From NCBI GenBank assembly GCA_022560025.1, contig JAFISE010000019.1, forward strand, positions 1 through 64,000: 64,000 nucleotides of DNA, read 5' to 3'. This DNA is from Stagonosporopsis chrysanthemi. Lineage: Eukaryota > Ascomycota > Dothideomycetes > Pleosporales > Didymellaceae. Every line of letters begins with the position of its first letter. Position 1 is the first letter of the stretch. The notes beneath the pieces were generated by a model. The model made no database searches. It was given only the letters and a program-made list of their open reading frames with translations, and was not told the DNA's origin. The translations under genes were made by a program, and so were the position numbers. Positions 49,460-59,764 of the stretch are shown here, piece by piece.

Positions 49460-51199
49460 TCACCGCTTCTCGTCAATAAGGTACCTTTCCTGTCTGCGCT
49501 GACCCTCAGTCGGTGTTTTCTCTGCGCTCGCTTCGCCGTTTTGAGCAGGCGGCGCACGCCCAATTCGTGCAAGCCATGACTCAGCAGACTGCACTGTACC
49601 GTCGACGACCGTGGTGATCTGGCCCATCATATCCAGCCCTTCCATGGCAAAGGCTAGCATGCGGTTCGCACCACGCACAGCCTCACCGTCGCCAGCAGCT
49701 CCGCCAGCCTCCTCATCGGCCGGTGCATTCGCCGTACGGCGCCCCGCAAGCTGCCAGCGCTGCGGTACGGAGAGGAGCTGTGTGCGGACGACCTGAGATG
49801 CGTTTTGGGGGAGTGCACCGCCGGTGTAACGCGAGACGGACTGCACGACGCTTTGCAGAGTCTGCCAAATGTCGCTAGACAGGGTTTTGATCTTTTCGGC
49901 GATCGCGTGCACTTCGTCATCCTTTTCCTTTCCACCTTGTTTTACGGCGTCGTCGGAGGGATCGCTGACACGTCGTTGTCGTAGTGCGGTTTCGTACTCA
50001 GAGAGCACGAGCTTGAGTGCGCGCATGACGCTGTCGATATGGCTTGTTGCGCCGCGCAGAAGGTGGAGGCACTGCTTCAAGGATCGGAGTGAGGCTGCAG
50101 AGAGTGCGACACCAAGACCGGAGGTTGTCATGATGAGTTGGGTTGACCACGCTACCCGGCGGTCCTGCACTGCGCTCGATTGTTGGCGGCGCTCAGGTTC
50201 CTTGCCAGTGGTGGCTGTAGATGAGTCGGTCATGGTCGCATTCTCTTCATAGTTCGGGGACCGATGGTCATCATATGCTGGCAGTGATTCAGCGTAAGAC
50301 GACTGCGAGCCGCCGCGCGTGCGCGAGGAGGTGCGTGAATCAACTTCCATGGCGTCGGCGGCAGCTGGGCTAGCAGCCCTTTGCCTTTTCCTTGGAACGT
50401 CTGCGTCGCCCTGCTCGAGGTCACTGGGACGGCGATGCTGTTCACCGAGGTAGCGACGCAGATTCTTCTCCATGCCTGTTCGTCTTCCGACAGACGAAAC
50501 GGTGTTGACCATGGGCGAACCAACATTGCGCTCCACAAGCTCCGCGCCATACTTTACGAAACGAGGTGAGTAGTCCTTAGTCAGGTTGTACGCAGCGAGG
50601 GAACCGCTGATAGTGCCCCCCAGCCAGGGATGGTTCGAAGTCAGAAGGGAGAGCATTGGCTGCTGAGGTTCGGCGGTGGGTTCGCGGGCGGACATAGTGA
50701 GCGATCGCGCCGTTGGAGATCGAACAAAATCTGTATACAATGTCAGTCTGGCAGGGTGATGCACGATTCAAGCATACGCACCTGGATTACCGAGCCCACT
50801 CAGCGCCTCTGCCGCCAGGCGCACATCTGGGTCGTCCATGCTCACGCTCGTCTCTCGTCTCCGAGCAGCCTCGTCCTGTGCGCTTAGCACGCTCGCCGTG
50901 TCCATGGGGCTGCCGATATCCATTGGGTGGCCCTCTGGTACCTTTGGGAACGTCGCGCTGTGCAGAGCTGGCAGGGCTCCCCATTGCGTTCCGTCAGTCT
51001 GTGATCGAGGACTCATTTCGACCGAATTGCGCGGGGTATGCCTTTGCGCAGCGTCAGGAAGATCAAGCGCCTTGATGCCCGGCAGTTTGCCATTGCTCAG
51101 ACGATTGGGTACATGCGTAGGCACGCTCGGTAACTGGAGCGTTTCTGGTTCGTGCTGGACATACGCGGGCGGCGGAGGGCGCTGTTGCTCCTCTTGCAT
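49460..51199 (-). CDS. Opi1-family transcriptional regulator
   Basis: Two exons by hand: 51199-50782 and 50730-49460, giving 562 aa, with a 51-nt intron. In yeast Opi1 represses phospholipid and inositol genes and is held at the ER by phosphatidic acid. In Neurospora a member is clock-controlled. The N-terminal 130 residues are Pro/Ser-rich and disordered, with DPDVRLAAEALSGLGNPDFV at the splice. The central family block contains HPWLGGTISGSLAAYNLTKD, YSPRFVKYGAELVERNVGSP and RRTGMEKNLRRYLGEQ. A basic patch, RKRQR, follows. The helical C-terminal domain contains DRRVAWSTQLIMTTSGLGVA and LKQCLHLLRGATSHID. No zinc finger or bHLH is present; Opi1 acts through partners. The start at 51199 is the first ATG in frame. 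Confidence 0.88.
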
Positions 51200-52612
51200 C
51201 GTCGCGATTGATGCTGAGACCTGACGTGAAGCCGCTACCCCACCGTCCCACGCCAGTCAGAAAGTGCACACAGCCAAGAATGCGCTGCCAATGATTCCCA
51301 GTCTCCGTCTATGATGCACGCGTTCACTGACTAAGTCCGTTGTTGCCGTCACTCTGCCAGCGATGGGGTCGGGGGTCGCTCAAAACGGCAGGGCGCTCCG
51401 CCTGTGCGTTTCTCCGAATCGGACGTAGAGTTGCGATATAGCGATGTCAGGAGTGCGGCGACAAAGGAGTCCAGCGGTGCTCTACGCAGCCATGAGCGTC
51501 GCGCGTTCCTTTGGTCTTCGGTACGGGAGTTGTCACTACTTCGGTTGACAGTCGGCAAGGTGGTGAGGGCGGAGAGAGGAGAACACAGCTATGGCCGGCG
51601 TGCAGCAAATTGGCGTTCTCAAAGCCGTGATTCTCACATGTCAGAAATGCACATCACATGTTGCGACGATCCGTCCACCAGTCAACGCCACTCAAACCGA
51701 GTGCGAGCGCAAGCGAGCCCTGCAAAGTGACCGAGCAATGAGAACAACACGTTATCTGCACGAACAAGCAGCGCCCACCAGCGCAACCATACGCGAGCCC
51801 GCAAGAGTAATATAAGGCCCCCTGACTTTTCAAACCCGTCCAAGTACCGTTGCACACGTCTCAGTATATTTCGTCGACCTTGGTTGCCGACGCGTCAAAC
51901 AGCTTTTGCCGGCCGATCAGTGGCTGCAGCTGACGCTCCGAAGCCCACTCTAGCACTCGCTAAGGGGGAAGCCATGTGCGCTCCCCGCAAACCTGGTCGT
52001 TCTTCGCCCTAGCACACAAGTCGAGATTAGTGATGACATGGTTTCGGGCTGAAATTACAACGTATTATTGTTGCTGGTGATGTGTTAATGGCTGCGGCGC
52101 AGGTTCGGGAGATTCGATGGTGCAGTTTGCATGGCAGCCGTTGAACACGCGTTGCCGATTGCACAGCACTCATGTGACGAAACTGGCCTTCCAATAGGGC
52201 TGTCGGCCGGTGATATGCCGAGTGGGTACTGAGCAGACATTGTTTTCTGGCGCCAGATGCTACAGCTTCATGCAGACGCTGTTCGAGTGCGACATGCGAG
52301 GGCGGTTCGTATTCAAGCATTTACTGTAAGATGATAAGACACGAGACCAGGGCTCAGCTCTGCGCAATATGTGTTGTGCGGTGCAGAAGGACCCAGCGTC
52401 TCGCGATAAGGCCCACGTTGTGTCGCTTTGCAGATGCTAATTGACCAACCAGACGGCGTCGGGTACTGCCCCATCACATGTGAGATTTTGTCACAAAAGC
52501 TGGGCTGCATAATAACGAGACTAGAAGTCATTCCAGTAAGGGGGTATCAAAATATTACAGAGTCGTCAAAACGCTACATCAACGTTTCACCAGTCCTGCT
52601 TCGAGTCCTAGG
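51200..52612. other. Intergenic between the Opi1-like gene and the exonuclease gene
   Basis: This is the promoter of the Opi1-like gene followed by more than 1 kb in which I see no gene, RNA or repeat. Several open frames (for example 51404-51730, plus) are random in composition. Confidence 0.45.
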
Positions 52613-54817
52613 CTACGAGGTAAGCACGGTGGCCACCACCTCCCCACGCGGCGCGTACTTCTGGACTCTCGCAAGCAAATCCAGATCCGTGTCTACACAG
52701 GCGAGGAAGAACTTCTCGATACCTGGTATGGCTCGTAACTCGTTGTGCGTTTGAGGTGGATGCCTAGCAATTGCCTCCAGCACCTCGCTTGATACAAGAC
52801 TTTCCGCTTTTGTCTGTTTCTTGGTTGCAACAAGTCTGCTGAACGCGACGAGCTTGTTGCGAAAGATTCTCGACTGGGGTGTGAGTGGTGCGAGCGTAGC
52901 TGTGGGAGTGACCACTGGAGGAGGAGGAGTTGACTCGGCTTTTGCACCCGATGGCCCTTGTTGCGTTGATGCTTGCTTTGGCGACCGTTTTCTCGGTCTC
53001 GGTGACACCTTCGTTGCAAGATGTTCCGAGGCACCCTCTTCGTACCGGTAGCACTGGGTCATATGCTGCAGCTTCTGCGAGCTATCGGTCGCTGCCGGCT
53101 TTCTGGGACTCTCATTGCGTTTCCGTTTCTGGCCTGACGTTCGTCTCGAAGGAGACAGACCAAAATCTATGGAAGGCAAGCTGTCGTTAGAGTCGTCGGC
53201 TTCCACCAACTTTGTGTCAGCTATTATGAAGGATATGCCAGTGTGAAGTTGGGGTGTGCGTGGAGGTGGAGGTGTAGCGAAAGCCGGTGACGAAGTTGGC
53301 GTCTCAGGCTGAGTTGCCTTTCGTCTTGAGCCGCGAACGGGAGTGGTAGGGGGCTCTCGTTGCTGGCTTGAGGTAACCGACGTCAGGACAGGTGCTTGTG
53401 ACGAGGCATCTGACTTGCTAGCATGCGCTGTGGTGACATCCTTGGCCGCAAATGTCGATATGACTTGAAGTATCTGCTTTCCGTATACTTCCTCTTTCTT
53501 AGGCCCAATGTATTTGATACTTAGCAGCGAATTAGTATCAAGTGGACGCTCTCTTGCAAGTTCCATAAGGGTCTTGTCCATAAGCACCCGATTTTTTGGC
53601 AAATTCGCTGCAAGTGCAGCACCTGTGCGCCACTCAACCAACTTGTCAAAAAGAGCTAGTGAAGAAGAATCCAGGGACATCAGAGTAGTTGGTTTGGCAG
53701 TGACCTGTCGTACTTTGAGATGCGCTCCCGTGCTCGATTCGTTGGGTGTTGTTGTTGGTTTCGCTTTGGTTGCAGACTTCAAGATCGTACTGGAAGTCCT
53801 TGACGCTTTTTTTGGCCTTGAAGATGATGGATTCTCTGCCGCAGTAGGAACTCCGAAAAAGAAAGCCGACGTCATAATCTTCCCACCTTCTTCCGAAGGC
53901 TCCAGATACAGCGAGCCAACCCCAGACAGTTTATAAGCCAGATACTTCTCCGCGTGTATTGGTAAGGGTGGAATCGGATCCATCTGAATCCGTTTGTAGT
54001 TCAAGCAGTGGTAAAGCATAATGCCAGCATACGCGTCCCCTGCGGCATACTTGATCTGTTCTTGTGACAATGGCTTGCTCCAGTCAGAGGTTCGTACATC
54101 CCCCTTGTAAAGCGGGTGCCCTAGGTGCTGTTCGACTTGGTGTGCGAGGCTCGTCATCTTTGTCGAGACGAGCTCAGGCTTCCGACCACCAAATGTTACC
54201 AGGCGATGAAGGTGGCTCAATTCAACGGCTCCTTTTGGCTGCAGTTTGAAATACTTGCTGAGTCGGGCGAAGTCTGCGTTAAGTATCCCAACGCCAATTT
54301 TGCCAATTTTTGGGCTCTCGATCAACTTGCGCAACGACGGGGCGATGACTTCGTCGGTTGTCCTCCCCGAGTGTAGGCCGATGTGGAAAAGTGCGACCTT
54401 GTCCTCTGTGGCGACCTGAATGAGACCAATCTTGTTCTGAAGTACGTTTGGCCGCCTCCAATCGTCCCAGGGCCATTCCATATCGAAGCCGATGACCTTC
54501 TCTCCGAGGAACTGCTTGGCTAAAACCTCAGAATCTGTTTTCGTTTTGCTGTAGAGAACCTTGACCTGTTCGTTGTTCGGCCCACGATACAACAGATGGC
54601 TCCACCATCGCTGCTTAGGCTTATCGCTTGCAGTTGTAACACCAAATGCCTCCAAGCCTTGCTGAGGAAGCGGTGTTATCTTGAACCTGAGTGGCCAACG
54701 CGCGTCCTTGTTCTTTGGTTGGGTCGCGGCATTCTTGAGAGTGGCAGCCTTCGAGCCAGCGTCCTTCATTCGGAACAAACGCCTAACGAACATGCAAACG
54801 GTATTGGCAACCCGCAT
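52613..54817 (-). CDS. 3'-5' exonuclease (DEDD) with two HRDC domains
   Basis: Single exon, 734 aa. It has an RNase D/WRN-type exonuclease domain: Exo I GFDMEWPWDD near residue 109, Exo II GVGILNADFARLSKYF near 177 and Exo III YAAGDAYAGIMLYH near 265 (the DEDDy arrangement). The exonuclease removes nucleotides from 3' ends of RNA or DNA. An HRDC-like domain spans about 385-460 (LFDKLVEWRTGAALAANLPK onward). A second HRDC-like segment lies near 650-725 (LVAFSRLVATKKQTKAESLV and NELRAIPGIEKFFLACVD). A long Ser/Thr/Pro/Lys-rich linker separates them. There is no helicase domain, so it is not a RecQ protein. The N-terminus (MRVANTVCMFVRRLFRMK) is basic and hydrophobic and could be a mitochondrial signal. 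Confidence 0.88.
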   Translation of the reverse strand: MRVANTVCMFVRRLFRMKDAGSKAATLKNAATQPKNKDARWPLRFKITPLPQQGLEAFGVTTASDKPKQRWWSHLLYRGPNNEQVKVLYSKTKTDSEVLAKQFLGEKVIGFDMEWPWDDWRRPNVLQNKIGLIQVATEDKVALFHIGLHSGRTTDEVIAPSLRKLIESPKIGKIGVGILNADFARLSKYFKLQPKGAVELSHLHRLVTFGGRKPELVSTKMTSLAHQVEQHLGHPLYKGDVRTSDWSKPLSQEQIKYAAGDAYAGIMLYHCLNYKRIQMDPIPPLPIHAEKYLAYKLSGVGSLYLEPSEEGGKIMTSAFFFGVPTAAENPSSSRPKKASRTSSTILKSATKAKPTTTPNESSTGAHLKVRQVTAKPTTLMSLDSSSLALFDKLVEWRTGAALAANLPKNRVLMDKTLMELARERPLDTNSLLSIKYIGPKKEEVYGKQILQVISTFAAKDVTTAHASKSDASSQAPVLTSVTSSQQREPPTTPVRGSRRKATQPETPTSSPAFATPPPPRTPQLHTGISFIIADTKLVEADDSNDSLPSIDFGLSPSRRTSGQKRKRNESPRKPAATDSSQKLQHMTQCYRYEEGASEHLATKVSPRPRKRSPKQASTQQGPSGAKAESTPPPPVVTPTATLAPLTPQSRIFRNKLVAFSRLVATKKQTKAESLVSSEVLEAIARHPPQTHNELRAIPGIEKFFLACVDTDLDLLARVQKYAPRGEVVATVLTS

Positions 54818-55954
54818 GAGTGGTCGAGAAACGGTGATTCATTGTTGATAAGTACTTCTCGATCATCGAATACGCGTTTGCCACCGCGCTAAGGCGCGAA
54901 CTCACGTGGACGCTTACTACATTTGGACGACATTTACTTCCTACTTCTCACTCCGACATGCTCAGTCCAGAATGGCAGTCGCAGTTTCTCAAAGCCTTCA
55001 TCGCGGTTATTTGATGCTTCTGGCTGCCTTGCAGCTCGTATAATTCACTTTGCGACCTGTAAACTGAACCGTTTCCAATGGCACATTACCACTGACGTAT
55101 TTGTACCATTGATGAGGCGCTCAAGTGCGATCTTCTGCTGCAATGATGCTCTCCGCATCATACGTTATTTTGAAGTTCGATTGCGCCTTGACCTGGGAGG
55201 GAAGTCTCTTAGTGACAGTGCTGACAGGTGCTTAGCGCTCTGTATGTGGATCCGTCCAAGGCTTAAGGTGAGAGTCGCGGTATCAATTACCGCCATCTCC
55301 TGCCCATTGCGCGCACGTCAAGCGTCGTTGTGAGGTTTCAGATCTGAGGCTGTTGTCACTTGCTGCTTCTCAAACGTGTGCTCGTTTCGGCTTCCATCTT
55401 AACACACCCACCTGGAGATTCGCACTGGCACACTGTATGCAATAACGCAAATACCTCGTTGCAAAAGGCAATCCAAAAGACCGTTATGCCACACGTGGTA
55501 CCATAGATATGCATTGCTGCAAGGCATAGTCTCTAGTCGCTAACGTGCCACCTTGTATTGCGGATAGGAACTTGGCTTGAACTAGCTTTCAGTTACGACG
55601 TAGCCCTCAGCTGCTAGTACGAGCCACGATAGCATTTGGGTGCCTCCTGGATCCACACAAGCTCCACTGCGCATATCCACGAAGCACTGTCGTTGCCAAG
55701 GACGATTGTGGGGTCTTCACGCGATACCCGTTTCAAGACCACCAAGCAGAGTGTCAAAGGATATGCACTTCACGTTGTGTAAAACAACAAGCGCCAGCCT
55801 CGACACCGCTAGGCCTCGAGGCCGCGTACCCAATGCGTCAATAATATAGTCAGGCCATCGAGTCTTTGACTGACTCCAAGTACTTCCACATACGCAAATT
55901 TCAACACTGATATCTGCCTCTGAATTCTGTTTATCACATATCAAAAGATTCATT
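54818..55954. other. Intergenic between exonuclease and PEBP-like gene
   Basis: About 1.1 kb with no recognised gene. A 19-codon frame at 54958 (MLSPEWQSQFLKAF...) looks protein-like but stops early and has no matching downstream exon. No repeat or RNA was seen. Confidence 0.4.
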
Positions 55955-56736
55955 ATGTACCTCGCTACATCATTGTTCGTCGCAGGCCTGGCAGGTCTGG
56001 CGCACGCACAAAGCGTAACTCCATCAGGGTTCACTCCCTCCGCAAGCAGCAAATTAGATGTCTTCTTCAATTCTACTATGGTCGAGACGCCAGGGGAGGT
56101 TCTCGCGAAAGCAGGTGAGAAAGGTTGCAACAATCTCAAGATAAACAACTAACATAAACAGACACAGCAAGCCAACCAAGGATAGCAGTAAGGAGCACAA
56201 TGGCCAACATGAGCGCAACATACATGTTCGTTATGCTTGATCTCGATGTTCCGCCTGCGGAAGGGAGTACGACTCGCCGTGTTCTACTGCACGCCATGAA
56301 CACAGGCTTCAAAGCTACACAACAGAAGATTAGTGGATCCGCAACCTTACTTGCATCGACCGAAAAGGGCCCAGCAGCATACATCCCACCAGGCCCACCT
56401 CCAACAGACACCATTCCGCACCGATACGTTCAGCTTCTATTCCAGCAGCCCGCGGACTTGAGCGTCCAGGCATCCGTCTTCAAGGAGACCTCGGCCCGGA
56501 TCAACTTTGACATCAACGCTTTCATGATCAAGAACAAAGTCAGTGCACCACTGGCCGGCAATTTCTTCATGGTAGATGGCAGGGCAAGCGCGACTGCAAA
56601 GGGAACTGCTTCAGCCAGTGGAAGCGGCGGTTTGCCTGGGAGCACACCTCAGCCGTTCACAGGCGCTGCTGAGAGATATGGTTTGTCTCCAGGTATGGCT
56701 GGCCTGCTTGGTGGACTTGCTCTGATTGCTATTTAG
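55955..56736 (+). CDS. Secreted PEBP-like protein, probably GPI-anchored
   Basis: Two exons by hand: 55955-56114 and 56162-56736, giving 244 aa. It resembles the phosphatidylethanolamine-binding protein fold. A signal peptide covers about residues 1-19 (ending LAHAQ). The family core MFVMLDLDVPP replaces the usual DPDAP, keeping Asp and Pro. The second conserved region is PPTDTIPHRYVQLLFQQP, with the His-Arg-Tyr of the family. The C-terminus has a Ser/Gly/Ala-rich spacer and a hydrophobic end (GLLGGLALIAI), as in GPI-anchored proteins. Family members can bind lipids or act as protease inhibitors; fungal secreted forms have unknown roles. The intron is 47 nt and in phase. N-glycosylation sequons NST and NMS occur early. 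Confidence 0.85.
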
Positions 56737-58110
56737 GGATACAAGCCCACGGTGCTGCATGATTTACAGTTTAATTTGGTCACGACTCTCAACATTAGAT
56801 ACCATAATTCATGTCTTTCACTCAGCAGACTGGTGTGCAATCACCACTTTCTGACAGATTCGATAATGCTCTACGTCAGTTTCATTAACGAGCCGGGTGG
56901 GCTGATCTTTCCAACCCTGTTCCCAGCCTCATGTCGTCGTATTGCACGGCCCCTCTCGTATTGGCCCCAGCGCCTTTCGGTCTGGCGGTGTAGCGAAGTA
57001 GTCTACAGGGCAGAAGACTGAGCGGCTCAGACAGATATCAGGAGTCCTTTACATCAAGCGGCTTCCGCAGATGCCTTTAGAACAGCCGTATTCTGCACTG
57101 ATTGCCAAACAAGACGGCCATAGGTGCTTCGATAATACAGCAATATGTGCTTCGAGATGGATCCCCGAAGGATCGTGAACATGATATATGTCTATCGATA
57201 CCCCATATAAGGGCTCCGCACAACTAAACGTGAGCCACTTTCCAATATTGAAGATCCTGAGTCAATGCATAAACCCCAGCCACCGATCATTCGCGACCAT
57301 GGTAACCCAGTGGGCGGCACGAGATGCGCTGGCGACTGCTTGACCATGCACAATGTCTGTGAGGACTGTCACGCTGGTCAACGTTGATCGCTCTCGATCG
57401 AGATGACACTTCTCGGTCCTGCTTTCATCACAAGTCTACACGACCTGAGTGACGTAGAAAACATGATCGAACAACAGAAAGGTTTACCTGTCAATGACTT
57501 CAGACTGACCAAGGGCAATACGACAATGCCTGAAGCTATGGCCATCACACGACTTTTCTTTTCGGGCCATCGGACGTGACCTGTTCGACTAGCGCTCTGC
57601 CTGATTTGATCCGAGGACACTCAGAGTAGTATTGCCACCGCTTCAAGTGACCTAGCCTACTGTCCAGATTCTGCGGGCGCACTCATACCCTGACAACGCA
57701 GCATATGCGACGGGATCGTCCGCGTTTGCAGCACAGAGCCGCAAGGCGGGCAGGTCTCCGGGTGGCGATTTGAGTGGTCGGTGTCAAAATTAGAAGTTGG
57801 CGTGGAGTGGACGGGTACTAACGACTTACCTAGCGCGTGGTGCTGGACCATCACCAGCCTCGCGCTTTGCGTTGTACGAGCAGAACACGAGATTCGACGT
57901 CATTTGCAGTGAGCCTGCTGTCATGAGTACAGCGACAGAGAATTTCGAGTTCGATAGAGGCCGATTATGGCCAACTCAGTTATGGCATATAAGGCATGAC
58001 CAGTCCTGCACAATTTTTACCGCTGCCAGTGGAAGACAAACAACTTCTCTTATCTACCGTCCACGACACAGACATCGCTCTTCACACTCCATCCATATTC
58101 TGTCTCCAAG
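56737..58110. other. Intergenic with unresolved coding-like frames
   Basis: Several short frames between 57188 and 57579 look coding but are interrupted; these are described in the findings. The region 57580-58110 is the promoter of the secreted protein gene. No repeat or RNA was recognised. Confidence 0.4.
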
Positions 58111-58917
58111 ATGTACTCGAAAGCCCTCGCCCTCGCCCTGGCCTTGACTTCTGTGGTCTCTGCTGGTCCTCTTCACAAACGTCAAGATCCGTGCCAGGAC
58201 GCCTACAAGTCCTGCGTCGCATCCGGTGTTCCTGAGGTAGCATGTGCTTGCGACCTTCAGGCTTGTGTCGGAGAAGACAATGCCAGGGGAAGCGAGTACT
58301 GCGCTTCCGCGACAGCGACAATCATTCGCTCAAGCTCAGCTCCCTCTACGACCTCATTCCCTTGCAACCCCGCCCATGCAGGATCTTGTCCCAGTTCATA
58401 TTTCCAAACGACAAAGACGGTCGTCGTGACACCAACATCAACCGAAGCTGGCTCTGAGTACGCAACCATCACAACTGCCATATCAACTCCCGTGGCCACA
58501 TCGGCCCCGACAGGAACCACGCCTGCCCCTGGTTCCAACCCCATCAAGACGGATAAGTCATGGTCTGTCAACAACCTGAGCCGTTATTGCATTGATGGCA
58601 ACACGGGCTGCGACTACAACTTTGTCATCGAGGCAAACGGCAAGACCGAGCGCTGCACTGTTATTCGTATGCCCGGCAAGGATGCTGCCACCGAGAGCTG
58701 GTCTAACGAGCCCTGTACAACCGACTCGCCTTACACCATCTCTTGGGGATACTCCCCTCAGCCTGGCCCGGCCTTCGCCGTAGTGACCGTTGTCAACGGC
58801 AAGGAGCTGGCCTGGTTCGGCGTCTCTGATATCAACGGTCAGAAAGTTACTCCTTCGAATCCCTTCGGGTCTGGACAGTACCCCGACGTCACCTCTCCCG
58901 TATATACGTACAACTAA
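58111..58917 (+). CDS. Secreted cysteine-rich surface protein
   Basis: Single exon, 268 aa. A signal peptide covers about residues 1-18, followed by a dibasic HKR at 22-24, a likely Kex2 cleavage site, so maturation would start at QDPCQDAYKSC. The N-terminal module has about seven cysteines (CVASGVPEVACACDLQAC and EYCASATA), a pattern common in fungal surface proteins. A Ser/Thr/Pro-rich linker of about 80 residues follows, likely O-glycosylated. The C-terminal domain (WSVNNLSRYCIDGNTGCDYN onward) has four cysteines and alternating beta-strand-like patterns, somewhat like AltA1-type fungal proteins; this resemblance is weak. No catalytic motif is seen. It could be a cell-wall protein or a host-interaction protein; this is inference. 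Confidence 0.8.
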   Translation: MYSKALALALALTSVVSAGPLHKRQDPCQDAYKSCVASGVPEVACACDLQACVGEDNARGSEYCASATATIIRSSSAPSTTSFPCNPAHAGSCPSSYFQTTKTVVVTPTSTEAGSEYATITTAISTPVATSAPTGTTPAPGSNPIKTDKSWSVNNLSRYCIDGNTGCDYNFVIEANGKTERCTVIRMPGKDAATESWSNEPCTTDSPYTISWGYSPQPGPAFAVVTVVNGKELAWFGVSDINGQKVTPSNPFGSGQYPDVTSPVYTYN

Positions 58918-59764
58918 ACGTTTGGCTTCGCCACAAGGGAGTATTTATGATAATGACAGAGGAGCGATAGCAAACCAGTCTGTAAATATGTGGACATAAT
59001 AATAATTATAGTATGAACCCCAACAATTGAAATGTTATCGCTTGAAAATCACCTTGATGACAGTGGATAGTAAGAAGTGTCGTGACGGTGTGTCTGAAAG
59101 ATTGGTAAAGTCGATACGGCAAGACTGGTCAAGGAAATGACATCACGCTAGCTTGATCGCACGCCCGGGTTCTCCACACCTTCGTATCATGAACGTCATA
59201 TCCTCCTACATGTCGATGCAGAAGGTCTTCCAATGCCGTTACTAACTAGAAGCCGCATCTCACGGCAGGTTGCTCCCAGCTGTTGATTTTCCGTGCATGT
59301 GTATCGGAGGATAAAGACCAAATTCGCGACCTCTCACCACGGAACGCCACGCAAGCGGGGACGGCCGATATGCGGAGACGGGGTCCGGGGTATCTATCGC
59401 CAACCACAGCAGCGGCGCGCTTACAGCGTGTGGGTATGTCCTATCACCGGCAGATGATCAAGAGGCATGTCATGGAATTGCTTTTGCAGCAATGGCTCTC
59501 TCCCAAACAAGGCGCCGCCAACCATCTCAGCAGCGTCCACCGGCCGCCGCAAGGCTGTTTGGCACTGTCGCACGTAACGTGGCGGGACATACCTGCCCCT
59601 TTTGTGCGACGCGCCGAGATCGACAGTCGCCAGGAGCTTTGCCAGGATGCTGGGCATATGCGCGTGATAACCTTAATGTTCAACCTTAAGTGAGCGTCTT
59701 GCACATTGAATCTAACGTCTCCGATTCGGTCCTTCTTCATCGAGGTACTGATCTTCAGCAAGCA
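58918..59764. other. Intergenic upstream of the MFS transporter
   Basis: No gene was recognised. The plus frame 59283-59693 and the long minus frame 59444-60085 look like chance; the latter overlaps the transporter exons. Confidence 0.45.

Noticed and set aside
54923..55333. 136-codon plus-strand open frame
   Set aside because: Starts at TTG and has no recognisable domain.
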